Below are positions 10,547-22,709 of a stretch of 64,000 nucleotides of DNA, piece after piece. The position numbers and the translations under genes were made by a program. The number at the start of each line of letters is the position of its first letter. Position 1 is the stretch's first letter. A model generated the notes under the pieces. It was given only the letters and a program-made list of their open reading frames with translations, had not been told where the DNA came from and searched no databases. The DNA lies in NCBI GenBank assembly GCA_039654915.1, contig CM077593.1, forward strand, positions 118,475,413 through 118,539,412. Reading direction: 5' to 3'. The stretch is from Aquilaria yunnanensis. Taxonomy: Eukaryota; Streptophyta; Magnoliopsida; Malvales; Thymelaeaceae.

Positions 10547-12339
10547 TCATGTTATAAAATATATTTAAATACATCAAATTTCATTTCTCATGACAGTGGC
10601 ACCCTCTCTCCTCCCTTAATTCTCGTTTTCTTGTTTGCTCTTTATGTATTTTCACTAGGAGAAAAATCACTTCCCAAAAGTTATATACATAAATACATAT
10701 ATACATTTATTTTTACAGAAGGGTATTTCATTCCAATTATTAATGAGTCAAATGATATCTTATAAATCAATGACAAAGAACACTAAAAAAAAACAATGAC
10801 ATATAAATTGTTTAATAAAAGGTTGCACATCTCCTGTGATACCGAATGAATAGAAAAGAATCGGATTAAACCGAAATCTTTCAGGTAAGCCAGAATAATT
10901 CTGAAGAAATAACTCATAAGTAATTAAAAAAAATATCAAATAAAGGACAAGATAAATAAAAGAATAACATACAATTATCTCAATCTATTATTTGTATATG
11001 TCTTATCGTCTAAGTCATAGCCACTTTTTGCACCCCACTTGATCTTCTTGTAGCTACCAAATTTGAAAATGGGTTACCTAGATCTATCTACAGTAAAATA
11101 TTAGATGAACTAGATAATGTTCTTATTGTTAGTGGTGAAGGAATTTTGTGGAGAAGAAAAAACGATAAAAGTAATTAAGGATAAGTAGGTGGAGTAATGG
11201 TAAAAAATCAATCGGCCAAGCCTAGATTGGAATGTAAGCCTGGCTGGATACATAAAGAATGAAGGAGAAGAAACGATGAGAGGAGATGAGGTGTTCGGTT
11301 AGGATTTTTGGAGTGTTTCGTTAGAGCTCTGAACTTGTCACACACACACACACATGAGATGATAGATATATATGGATTTAAATATATAAAAAATGTAAAA
11401 GAATATGTACAAATCATTTAAGACATATGTATAAAAGAAATCATAAAATTGTTATTGATATATTTGATTTTATGTATGTGTTCAACCTCTATCCTAAAAA
11501 ACACAAATATGAACGCATCAAACCGCACGTCCTGCCAAAATAGTAAATCTGGTCTATATACAAATCATATGAAAACTTCATATAAATACTAAATCATATA
11601 CAGCCCAAAATAGTTGACAAATTTTTCTTTTAGTGAAAATTTTGAAAAAATTTTTAACCACAAACCTTAATAAGTTATTAACTCTATAATTTGTTTCAGT
11701 ATTAAAAAAAAAAAACAAGTTTAGAGCGGCCCAGAATTTTTTCTTATGTGGTGACGAAGTAAAAAATATCATTATAGACTGAGCATGGCCACACGGTAAA
11801 TGCAAAACACATACGGAAAATAAGAAAATTCCGTGCCCCCGAAGCCAAGCCGAGAGCTAAAATTTCTTTCCGCAGGGAACCAAAAAGTCAAAAACTCAAA
11901 ATCAGTCTCCTACGTGAATTATAAAATTATAACACTCATCGATTGGTTTAGGTTATGGGACCCACCTCCCCATTAAATACCCAGTCAGTAATAACATGAA
12001 AACTCAAACAAATTAATCCTGGCTGAACAGGGAACAGTATATTTTTTTATACTCTTTTTATCATCCGGCTTTAATCTGTTTGATAGGTGAAAATTAATTT
12101 CCTCAAATAACTGTCAACAGTTTTTATTTAGTTTGATGTTTTCATTACTGATCGATTACTTATGGGTAGAATCATTGAGGTAAAGATCATATTACAGCTA
12201 TTGTGCTGATTTTTAAAGTACAAAGGTCATCCGCGGATCCGGCCAAAAAAATAAAGTCATCTGGGAAACATGACAAAATAAGGACCTACTTTTATATATG
12301 TATGTACATATTTACCCAAAGGTTTCCAAAATTTCGTTT
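10547..12339. other. Intergenic, no recognised feature
   Basis: AT-rich single-copy-looking sequence with short simple repeats (CACACACA at about 11340). Open frames are short and show no recognisable protein family. I see no RNA gene. Confidence 0.4.
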
Positions 12340-12362
12340 GGGGGGGGGGGGGGGGGGGGGGG
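12340..12362. repeat. Run of 23 G
   Basis: An uninterrupted G homopolymer followed by more G-rich sequence (TGGGGGTGGTGG). It could form a quadruplex structure and is also a place where read length errors are likely. Confidence 0.97.
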
Positions 12363-15300
12363 TGGGGGTGGTGGAAGGGGAACCCACTGCTTTCGAGTAG
12401 CAGCCCACGTGTTAACCTCATTACTTTCGATTTTCTTTCTTAGAACTTTTTACTCTTTTATTGCCATCAGATTCAGACGCTGTACACAAATCTCGCGGCA
12501 AAATCAACTTTTGGTATTTGCTAGGGATGTGCTCCACGTAGAGACGCTGCTGGTACTGGGTGAAGTGAATGATATTTCTCGCCGTGCCAATATTTCAGCA
12601 GCTTTTCTTTTTGGTATATCTAAAATAATAAATTACTTTTTTTAAAGATGTAGTACTTTGTTATTAAATTTCATGTTTTGGCTTACGTTTATAATGCTGA
12701 TGCATGAAAAGTAATTGATACTTTTCAATGACAAAATTTTAAACAATGTTGAAAAGCAAAAATTATCTTGAACGTAATAAGAAAACAAATTGACAAAAAA
12801 AATTGGATCAAAGTGAGTATTAAAGTACAAATTTAGCCAAAGTGATAAATCTTGAAATTCATGTAATTTGCGGGATCAAGGATAATAGTTTGAAGTTCAG
12901 TAAAGGCATTTTCACAAGTTTGCTTTATGCAATCTCTCTCTCTCTCTTAATAACTAGTTTAAATATCCAGTATTACTATGGGATTAAAAAACAGTTAAGG
13001 ACAAAAGATCAATAATTCCTATACATTAGGTAAATTCTCATAAAAAAAATATACTGGTGACTCAAGCTTATTCATTTTTTTTTTAAAAAAAATAAAAATT
13101 AAATCATTTGAAAAGAATAAATTGAATTACAAAAGCTTAATTTAGACTCAATTTCTGAATTATAAGTGAAGGCTAACATATGCTTAGATAAGAAAAAAAA
13201 TATGTGAATTAAAAATATAGCCCTTAAAATGTTTTTTTTATTTTCACATTTTATATTTTCCCCTGTTCTTCATGTTTTTTCAAAAGTTCATCAAATCCAT
13301 AATAGAAAGTGCTGCCCTAAACTTTTATTAATTGATCATCATTGGTCCTACATGTTTCCTAGTTGTTGTCACTGTCAACATCATATTTTCCTATGTCATC
13401 TTTTGTCAATGTTTTAAGATATCCTCCTTTAATACAATGTTGACTTTTCTAAGTTAGAAAAAATAGGAATAGCAGGCAAGTAGTTATGCAGGTCAGTAGC
13501 CAAAGGCCACATGGATTAGGTGTTAATTGAAGGCGTATGTGCTCTCAATTTATACTTTCTTATATTTTCCATCATCCTTTCCATCACTCTATTGAGTTCA
13601 TATCATTTTTCTAACTTTGACTTATAAACCTTAAATGTTAAGTACCAAGATAAATAAAACACATGTAGATCTGTGAGTTTAAATTAGTCTTGCCGACCTA
13701 ACAACCCTTGGATACATGGTACATTTCTGTAACTTGAAGCTAAGAAGAAAGAAAAGAAGCATATAAAATTGTATATGCACAATGGCATTTTACCAAAAAA
13801 ACAAACAAAAAAAGGTATGAATTTATTTATTTTCATCAAATACATTGTTGTAACTTCATATCATTTGCCTAAAAATGAATATCTCTAAACCAAGCAAACC
13901 TAACCCAAACAAACCAAGTGCCAAAGCCTAACTAAACCCAGTTACTTACTAACCCAACCCACAACCTGTTCGGCTGTCCCTTCATGCCTTTAACAACATA
14001 AATGCCTAGGACGGTCAGACTCTTACTACCTCATAAATCACAAAAATAGAACACCTGCTAGCTACTGCCTTTTTCTCTCACTTGCTTTCTCAAACTCAGC
14101 ATCTTCACTGTCTCAATCTCACTATTAATCATTTTTCTTCTATTAATCTCGAGGTTTATCTTTTTTTTCTTTGTTTTTTTGAATTGCTTTTTGGTATGAA
14201 GCTTTCCATTGTATGGATCTAATCAATGCTTTGTTAAATTGTATTTGTTAGATGCCATTTACTTGCTTTATTCAACATCACAAGACACAGTTATAATGCA
14301 TCATTTGTTGGATGGTTCTAATTTAACATATTTTAGCTAGACACTTAAAACTTCTTGTGTGCATTTTGGCTAAGACTTATAGTAGTTTTTTCCACCCATA
14401 TTTTATAATGCATTTGTCCTGCTTTGCTAGCAACGAACATTTGTTAATGACAGCTGAACCAAAGTTGTAATCAAGTCTTATAAGTAACTAAAATCATTCA
14501 TAATTTGATGGTTTTAGTGGGCTGTGTTTCAACACTAATTGTTTGTCGTACTTCCAGGACTATGCATTAATAAACATTAGCAATAGACTTGACTTGCTTA
14601 TCATTCTTGTTTTTTTTGTGTTGTATTTGGTTATTTTTCTTTAATTCTTTACATTTAGTAGCAAGATTTGAGCATATGTGTTGCTAATAAAGCATTTAGC
14701 TTAGCCAGCCAGTGTAATTGTTGAGCTACTTCCTTAGAATCAAGGCTAATTGATGCACATCTATTCGTATTTTGCTATTGTTTTAGATTTTCCACTTGTG
14801 CTACTTCCATTGTTGTTTGTAGTCATATTGCTGCCGGATTTGATTCACAATAATGTTTCCTTATTTTGCCTGCTGGTTTACGTTGCAATGCAATTTGTTT
14901 TTTATTTTTCACCACATAAACTGACATTCCATTATATATTATCTCTTATTTTTCCAGCTGCTTGTATTTGCATATATAATTGATGATATGTTTGGGTTTA
15001 TAGAAGTTGGGTATGAAGCATATATGTCTTTTAACATGCTTTAGAAATGGCTTTATAAAAATTTTTAGAATTTTTTCATGTGTTTGGGATGTGATAGTTT
15101 TCTCTTGCAGGTTTGTGAATATGATTAATATCCTGCTATTTTTGAGTTTCTTAAATCTTACACTTCTCAATGGCCAGGATTGGTAGATTTGGCAGGAGAA
15201 GACTTTTGTTAGATCATTTTCATTTAGACATGAAATCAATTCCTTTGGTCATAATGTCAGATGTAAGTTAAATCTTAGTAGCGTGATAATGCATTCTTAT

Positions 15301-17082
15301 ATGATTGGAAACAAACTTGAAACTATGCTTGCAATGCACATGAATTTCATTTAGTAATAGTTTATGAAAAAAAACATGTATTTTGGTAAACAATTTCATA
15401 ATATCTTGCTCATAGCTGATAAAAAAATGTGATGTGCATGCATGCATTCTGGATCTTATCGAGTGTCAATAGTTGTTTCCAATATGTTCCTAGAAAACAA
15501 AAAATTGAAATAAATGTGACAATGATGAATGTATTATATCGTTATTTATTTCTACTATATGAATGTTGATAAGAGACTTACAAGAAACGGCAATTATGTC
15601 GATTGTGTTGCTACTGAAACATAAAATGTCAAAATCAGAGTGTTAAGAATAGAGAAATTACACATTTTGTGTGATTTGCATGTGAATGAATAAACAACAA
15701 TTTTTATACTTTATAACTTTTGTATTCGATTCATAAATCCTTGTAGAATTTTGGTTTGTTATATAGGCTATGGGTGTAGGCTACTTATAAGTTTAGGTTA
15801 ATTAATTTGTTGACTTTATCCTTTGATCTAGGAATTCAATGGAAACTGATAATAATTTGGCAATGGCATAAGAAATAAAATTTGCGGTTTCCTTAGCTTC
15901 CATCAGCTATGTAAATAGGGACATTTATATTTTTTGTGTGATTTGTTGCTTAATTTTGCTGAAATGGTGAATATACACATTTTACTTGATTTTGACTCTT
16001 TTTTTTCCTTTAACTGTCTGAACTAATGTTGAAGAAAATTGTACACAATGTTGACTCTTAGGTAATTGATTTGGCAACATAATCCAAATTTTTTAGAATT
16101 ATATTGATTAACTTTCCTTGTTTACCGATTTTATTTAATTGCCTTTCTTATTAGCTTCCAAATTTATTGGTAGTTTTGTTTACACTGTTCAAATTATACT
16201 TGAGATGCAACTTTTAAATGTAAACAACCGAAGATGTTATTTATGATGCCACTAATGCTAGTGTAGAGCAATTTTGGAATATCATTTTTCCTTACAATAT
16301 GGCAAGTTTAAGGAGATAGAAAAAAAAACATGTGGCAGCCTATGAGTGTCTCCAATAAGAAAAATATCTAAGCTCCTTTAGATCTGTCCTACTTTATATA
16401 TATAATTAGATTTGTAGTATGATTATGCATGTCTATGTATATTTATTCGTCTTGTATGGAATGAGGTTGTGTTAGTTGCACATGGCTTTTAGACAATGAC
16501 CTTATTTACCCAATCCCTAGTTATAGAATATTAGTATATCATGATATTCTTAAATTTTATACAATTGATAAATATTTTTTCTATAATAAGAAGGATTTTA
16601 TTCTTAAAGATAAATATTTCTTCAGACTAATTAATATGTTTTTCATATGGAATAAAGCAAAGCTAGTTTAACAGGGATAAGGCAAGAATGTAAGACTCAA
16701 CTATAACTTTGATTAGGTCTTGATAAACATCAAAATTGATTTGATCAAAGGTTGAACTTCTAAAGGGCACCACAAGGTTAGTTAATGCTTGTAAAAGCAT
16801 GAATGTATTCAATTAAAATGGTAACAATAGGAATAGAATTGGAATTCACATACTGATGGGCTTATTGAGTAGCCCTTAATTATGTTGCTAAAAGGAATGA
16901 CAGGGGTTCAGAATTTGAGCTTAACTTGTCAATGACAATCCTCTCAGAGATAGCAAACTGCAAGCAATAGCAACAGGCTTATAATTGGAATTTCATATCT
17001 CATCCACTCTAAAGAAGATGGATTTTAGTTAGAATGAATGAATGTTAAATTCCATAAATACACTAAGATATACTTATTTTAT
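12363..17082. other. Long AT-rich region without recognised genes
   Basis: Translations on both strands show only short frames with no family I know. A pyrimidine-rich leader-like stretch near 14060-14160 and several GTAAG/TGCAG motifs resemble untranslated exons and introns, so a non-coding transcript or the 5' part of a decayed gene is possible. Nothing firm can be said. Confidence 0.35.
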
Positions 17083-17828
17083 TGTTGATTGGGGTGGTCA
17101 CACTATATGTTAGTGTTGCCACACTAACTCACATCACCACTTCTAACATTAACTAGAGGTAGTTAAGTGGTTAGGATGATGTGACACAAATGAAGGACAT
17201 TTCATCACATTGGAACCAGTAGAAAAATGTCATGCGGCAATTATGTGACATGTACATGTACACCTTGACACATGAGATAACTACTTAATAACCATCTCAT
17301 AACTACTCATATTATGAAGGGATATGACCTTAAAATGAAAGGATATGTCCATCCCAACATATATGACTCTTAAGGAGATAGTTATGCACCATAACTATCC
17401 TGGTTAGTGAAATAATGTGACTTTTAGTGAAGAGCCATGTTTTAGGCAAATTTTACTGCCTTTAGAAGGTGGTTATGCCCTTGATTTAAGGAGAAACAAC
17501 TCTTAGAAGAGTTGTGACTTTATGACTGAATTAACACATCTTTTTTAAGGTTGGTTATGGCCTTAGTTTAAGGGAAACAATTATGTGTGGATAAGGATAC
17601 CTCTTGACGAACTAGTATAACCTTTAATGAAAAGTTGTGACTATTTTACGAAGGGTTATGACTCTCCATAAGTGTCAATAGTCACTCCTCTAAATAGAGA
17701 GCAGTAAAATTGTGTAATGTAGATGTTGTAAACATAACTTCTGAAGGCTCAACTTGTTTTATTTCACTCCACACACTTCTCTATCACCATAAAGAAAATT
17801 TTGGTCTAGTATTGGGTGTGAACCAACA
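17083..17828. mobile_element. Possible solo LTR-like segment
   Basis: The segment runs from TGTTGATTGG to GAACCAACA, contains CTCTAAATAGAGAGC as a possible TATA region near 17690, and then a pyrimidine-rich tail, as in plant LTRs. The flanking 5-mers do not match, so a target duplication is not supported. A tentative call only. Confidence 0.28.
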
Positions 17829-18149
17829 TATTTAGTTACTTGTGTTTCCAAGTCAATGAGATTATCAATTGATTCTTTAATAATAACCAAGTATGCCTTA
17901 TTTTCCGCATTTGTTGTATATCTTAAAAATCAAGGTGTTCATTAATTGCACACTAAATTTCCTTTAGAAATTTTATAGTTTAGATGTTTTATTAAAATGT
18001 GAAGGGGAAGATTAGATGGAAACCAAATTTCTAGGAAAAAAGACCGTATACTATCAATAATGTTATTTTGATTATCTAGTAGTAATGTTATTATGCAAAA
18101 CCTCATCCCGAAGCATAAGAGTTCATTCCACAGAGACAGGGACTTGATT

Positions 18150-20640
18150 CGAGATTAACTCATTTTGGCTTATCCAGATAGATCATTATGAGGTAATTAG
18201 CAAATCTAAATCTTCCAAAATCCAAAAAGAGCTTTTTACTAAGGAGCTGAATAATATCTGCTGCAAATTTGTGGTTAAAGAACTATGAATAGATAAAGAA
18301 GTAAAATCTCATATGACACAGGAAAATGGATAGGAGAAGAAAAAAAAGGCAAGATAGATTCCTACTTAATTTGACAGCAAGGGCACAATAGGTTCGCATT
18401 AGGCACTTGACGAGTGAGATTGCTTTTTGTTGTTAAAGCATTTTGCAAGCAACCCCAAAGAAGAGGCAAAATTTTTATGGGATACATATAGCCCATAGCC
18501 TTTGATATGGGGAATAAAGCAAGGTTTCTATGAAGACAAATATTGTCTGGTAGAAGGGACAACCTAGCAAAGATGTAACTTTCTTTCCGGTCATAAATAC
18601 CATTAAAGGACTTTTTTTCTATATTTTATTCTCTTGTATAACTTGATTAGGAGCAGGGCAATTAACAAAAGCCAAATATAGATCCTCATTTTGAAATAAA
18701 GAATTGATAAGAAGTTGATTCCATGCTGAGTCATTTTGAAGCACAAGATCTTTACAATCAAAATGGAAAATCTTAAGGTCGGATTTGCAAGAAATGTTAA
18801 AATAGATTGGGGATATTGCAACAACCAATAATGGACAATATGTTAATTGTAGGACTACCCCAATCTGACATCTAATATTATGAGAGAAGCTCCTGACCAA
18901 ACAATAGCCTAGCCCTTGCTGGATAGGAAAGGCATTATCCTATTTAGGTACTGTCGAAAAAGAATCCTTTTGATGATACTTGGCCTTTAAAACATGGACA
19001 CTAAAGAAGAATCACCAACAGTTAAAATTCTCTAAAAGGTTTTAATAGAGCTTGAGTAAACAGAATCATATCTCTTATACCAAATCTATTCATCCCTTTA
19101 GGGAGAAATAGGAAAATTCTATTATAACAAGGAACACCTTTGCTTTCTATAGTTCCATTCCATTAAATTTTTGTAAAAGAATTAGAGAGCGGGTTACATG
19201 TGCCATAGGGATTTTAAATTGTAACATGAGATAAATAAGGAGATAAGAGAAATGATTAGATTAGTTTGGGTTTGTTGGCTGAGTTGAAAAGTTTTCATTT
19301 CCAAGATGCTAACTTTTCCATAATTGAGTCTGTCAAAAGTCCCATTTGGAAATAGTTTTTGTGATTAAAATTAGAGTTTGGCATAGATTATTTAATGATA
19401 GAAATGAAACTACTAAAGGTAAAAGCTAACAGTTATTTTTAGATAGTTTTTTTAAAATTGTAATGCTAATCATTAATACTAATACCAAAAAGATCCAAGA
19501 ACTTATAGGAATCATTCTTGGATAAATCTTGATCAAAGGGGATGCCAAGATACTTGGTGAGGCCATCATTAATAAGGATTGGAAGAGGTCTATGGAAATG
19601 TCTAATAAAATCAAAAGGGGAATTTTTTGTAAATACCCAATTATTCTAAGTTACCTCTTGACTAGCTGCCCAATGGAGTAACTGCAAAGCTTGGCATATA
19701 GTATGAACACTGTTAACAGTGGTTTGAAAAAGAGCAAGCAATCATCAACAAACAACAAATGATTAATGAAGAACAAGAAATACTCGATTTTAGGCCTGAC
19801 ATGTGATTTTCAACCTTTAACTTCTCCAAATAATTGTTAAACGAGTCTGCGCAAAGGTTGAAAAATGTACAAGGATTAAGGGATCCCCTTACTGTGTTCC
19901 TTAAGCCAATCCATCGTGCAACCGTCAGCAAGCACCAACTAGGAGACTGTAGAAATACACTGTATAATGAGCTGAATCTAGTGAGCAAGAAATCGAAACT
20001 GACGCAAGACAACCCCAATAAAATACCAATTCAAATTATCATATATGTTTTGAATATCCAACTTCAAAGACAATTTATTTGCTCCAAAACAACTACCCTA
20101 TTCGTACATTTAATAGCTTGAAAACAATTCATGAGCAATAATAGTATCTTGAATTGAATGACAAGGAATAAAAGCATTCTGGCCGTCCAACCAAAGAGGA
20201 GATGATAGGCTTCAACTGATTAACCAATGCTTTGGAAATAACTTTATAGTAGAAATAGTCACACATTCTAAGCAGACAAAAATAGCAGACAGTCAAAGGA
20301 TTAGGTTTTTTCGGGATAAGGGTTATAAAAGTTCTGTTGATTTGCCAGGCAAAGCCATCACCATTGTGGAAAGGAAGGGCCCATGAGCATTCAACATCTC
20401 TTGAAAATAATAGGTGTAATCCATCTGGACCAGAAGATTTACAGTTGCCTAATTAAAAAAGTTGTTTTCTTAATCTCTTCTAGAGTGAATAGCATCATCA
20501 ATGCATGGATCTGATCAGTACTCAGACTTCTCGCTGTGGACGAGCAAAGAGAATTAATGTTGAGCAAAGTGAATAGAACTACTGTAACATTTATGCTGGT
20601 TGTTGCATTGCACGTTGCAATAGTAATTATCAATCATGAA
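18150..20640 (-). pseudogene. Decayed LINE (L1-type) reverse transcriptase and zinc-finger region
   Basis: The minus strand, with several frameshifts and stops, spells the ordered motifs of a plant non-LTR retrotransposon ORF2: SSGPDGL near 20430, TLIPKKPNP near 20310, NAFIPCHSIQDTIIAHELF near 20170-20120, LKLDIQNIYDNLNW near 20060, a worn GIPQGD/LFILCAD region near 19880-19850, the catalytic segment HLLFVDDCLLFFK near 19760, and the zf-RVT segment WGCLQNALTTKSNL near 18450. The 5' part (endonuclease) is missing. It is clearly inactive. Confidence 0.85.
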
Positions 20641-21833
20641 CATTGAAAGTTCTACGGTCTAGGTAAGCTTTAGTTGTTGGATATACATGTTGATTTTTTT
20701 TTTTTTTGGGAACAATTTAATACAGAAAATATATGAATAAAATAAGTCTATAATCAAACAAGTAAAGCACTTCAATTGATTATAAGTGCCTTAAAATTAC
20801 AGTCTATGAAAATGATGAGTACATATGTTAAACTGTCGTGTGACGAAGGTACATACAACTAGAGCATGTTTATTGCAAAAAAAAAAAAAAAAAAATCAAT
20901 TTTAGCTAAAACAAATCTTCCTTGGCTACCCTAAGAAAATCGGAGAGCCGGGGTGAATATAACTCTTTTCAGTAAGATTTCGAATTTAAGTTTTATAAAT
21001 AAAGAAACAGATTTGAAAAATTTTCCCTAAATGGAGTCCGACTAAATTCAAGTCACTTCCGACTTCCCAATACTATTTACAGAATCAAGAGGCCTTAGAT
21101 TAAAATAAGAAAAAAAAAAATCTTCCTCAGCACATCTCTGTTTCGTGGCATGATTCATGTGCCGGGCTGAGCTCGCTAAACCACCAGCTTAGGTTCATGA
21201 GTTGGCATAAATTCAATATAATTTGCAACCAAATTAGGTAATTAATCATGATGGATGGAAACCAGGGAAAGCAAAAACTATGGTCGGCTTTGCGAGGGGA
21301 TAATTTGTGATGAGTTTACCTTTCGGAGAGCTGGCGTTGTCCGACTTTTCGTTTTCAATGTTCAATGTTCTAAGTTCCTAGACTTTCTTTCCGTCTAAAA
21401 AGATGCTCCTAAGTCCTAACCCTAGATTCTTTTTTAATGGGTGTCCTAACCTTTAGATTTATTTGTTCAAAAGCTTTGACTAGATAAGTTATGAAAGCAA
21501 AATCACTCCTTACTCATAAAAGGCAAAGTCACTGTTTTAGCCCTCAAACTTTCATTTTTATGCCATCTTTTGTTGTTCACAGTTTCCCACCAGGCACCCA
21601 CCCCTCAAAACTTTGCTAGATGTGCGCAATTGGCTCCTCCATGACTCCACTGAAAGGTGGTGAATTAAATATTCTGCAAATTCAACATGACATCAAAAGA
21701 ATTGAAATGGTGAATGCAATTTTGATTTGGAAATTTTAAGCTAATAAATTTCAATTATCACAAAAGGGCTACTTTGGCCTACCTAGCTAGAAAAGTTTGA
21801 GCGGCAATCGGAAAATAACAAAATTTCTATTAA
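20641..21833. other. Intergenic, no recognised feature
   Basis: AT-rich sequence with T and A homopolymers near 20695 and 20880. No gene, RNA or transposon end recognised. Confidence 0.4.
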
Positions 21834-21926
21834 ATAAGTGAAGAGGTCTCATCATAATATATAAAGACAAGAAACTCCTTCATTAAACCATGTCTTTATA
21901 TATTATGATGAGGCCTCTTTACTTAT
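21834..21926. repeat. Long near-perfect hairpin
   Basis: The arms at 21834-21869 and 21891-21926 are inverted repeats of 36 bases with two mismatches, separated by a 21-base loop. The inner 29 bases (core ATCATAATATATAAAGACA) have one mismatch. The sequence following the right arm (CACCAATTGGTTATAAATTT) recurs in diverged form near 22165, and AGTATTAGAGCTTA at about 21961 resembles a worn tRNA-Met primer-binding site, so the hairpin may lie in an old LTR or TRIM fragment. A small RNA precursor is an alternative. Confidence 0.75.
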
Positions 21927-22709
21927 CACCAATTGGTTATAAATTTAATGCTTTAACATAGTATTAGAGCTTAGGTTTCATGAACTCTGATCTCTTTCAA
22001 TACTGTTTTTGCTTTGATCCTAGTTATTAAAGTTTCGGTAACGCTTCTAATTTGGTTGCATATACAAGCTGATTGAGGGCTTGCATGTGAGGGGCAATGT
22101 TAAATCCTACATGGTCTAGTGAAGGGGTTTTTGTCTCTATATATTGTAATAAGGCCTCTCCACTTGTCACCAATTAATTTTACATTTAATACTTTAACAA
22201 TTTCGAGGACAAGCCAGGCACAAACCTAAAAGTTAAGGGCCAAACCAGGCTTTCTTTCCATAAAAAGGTAAGACAGATAAACTTCGAAAATACTTCATAT
22301 TTGTCATCATTTTTCATTTGTTAAGCCAGAAGTGCCCATGTATGTCTGGCTTCTTGAATAAGATGCTTAAGCTGGAGTTTTAAAGCAATAGATAAAAGCT
22401 TGAAACATCTAATGAAACCTCATCAAGGTGCGTGAGCTTATCCAATCATAATTCAAGTAAATTACAGTTTTTTCAACTGAAGTTACTGATAATCTATTAA
22501 AAAAGAGATTAACCCCTATAATGATGACGAATAGGTAGAACTAGATTAATGCCGATAAGACTTTTTTGTCCTTTTTTTTTAATAACAATTAATTCGCGTA
22601 ATGATGAATAATGGAGATATGACAAAGCCAAGATCAAGAAGTAGGTAAAAACAGCCGTTTCAAAAAAAGATATAAAATGACAGGTCAATGTTATTCCTAT
22701 GCTCCTAGC

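Noticed and set aside
12298..12645. 115-codon plus-strand frame
   Set aside because: It runs through the 23-G homopolymer as poly-Gly and shows no recognisable protein on either side.
14750..14983. Hydrophobic 77-codon frame that could suggest a membrane peptide
   Set aside because: It is translated from T-rich non-coding DNA, with no homologue recognised and no gene context.
17083..17828. A confident solo LTR call
   Set aside because: TG and CA ends can be chosen, but the flanking 5-mers do not match; kept only as a low-confidence feature.
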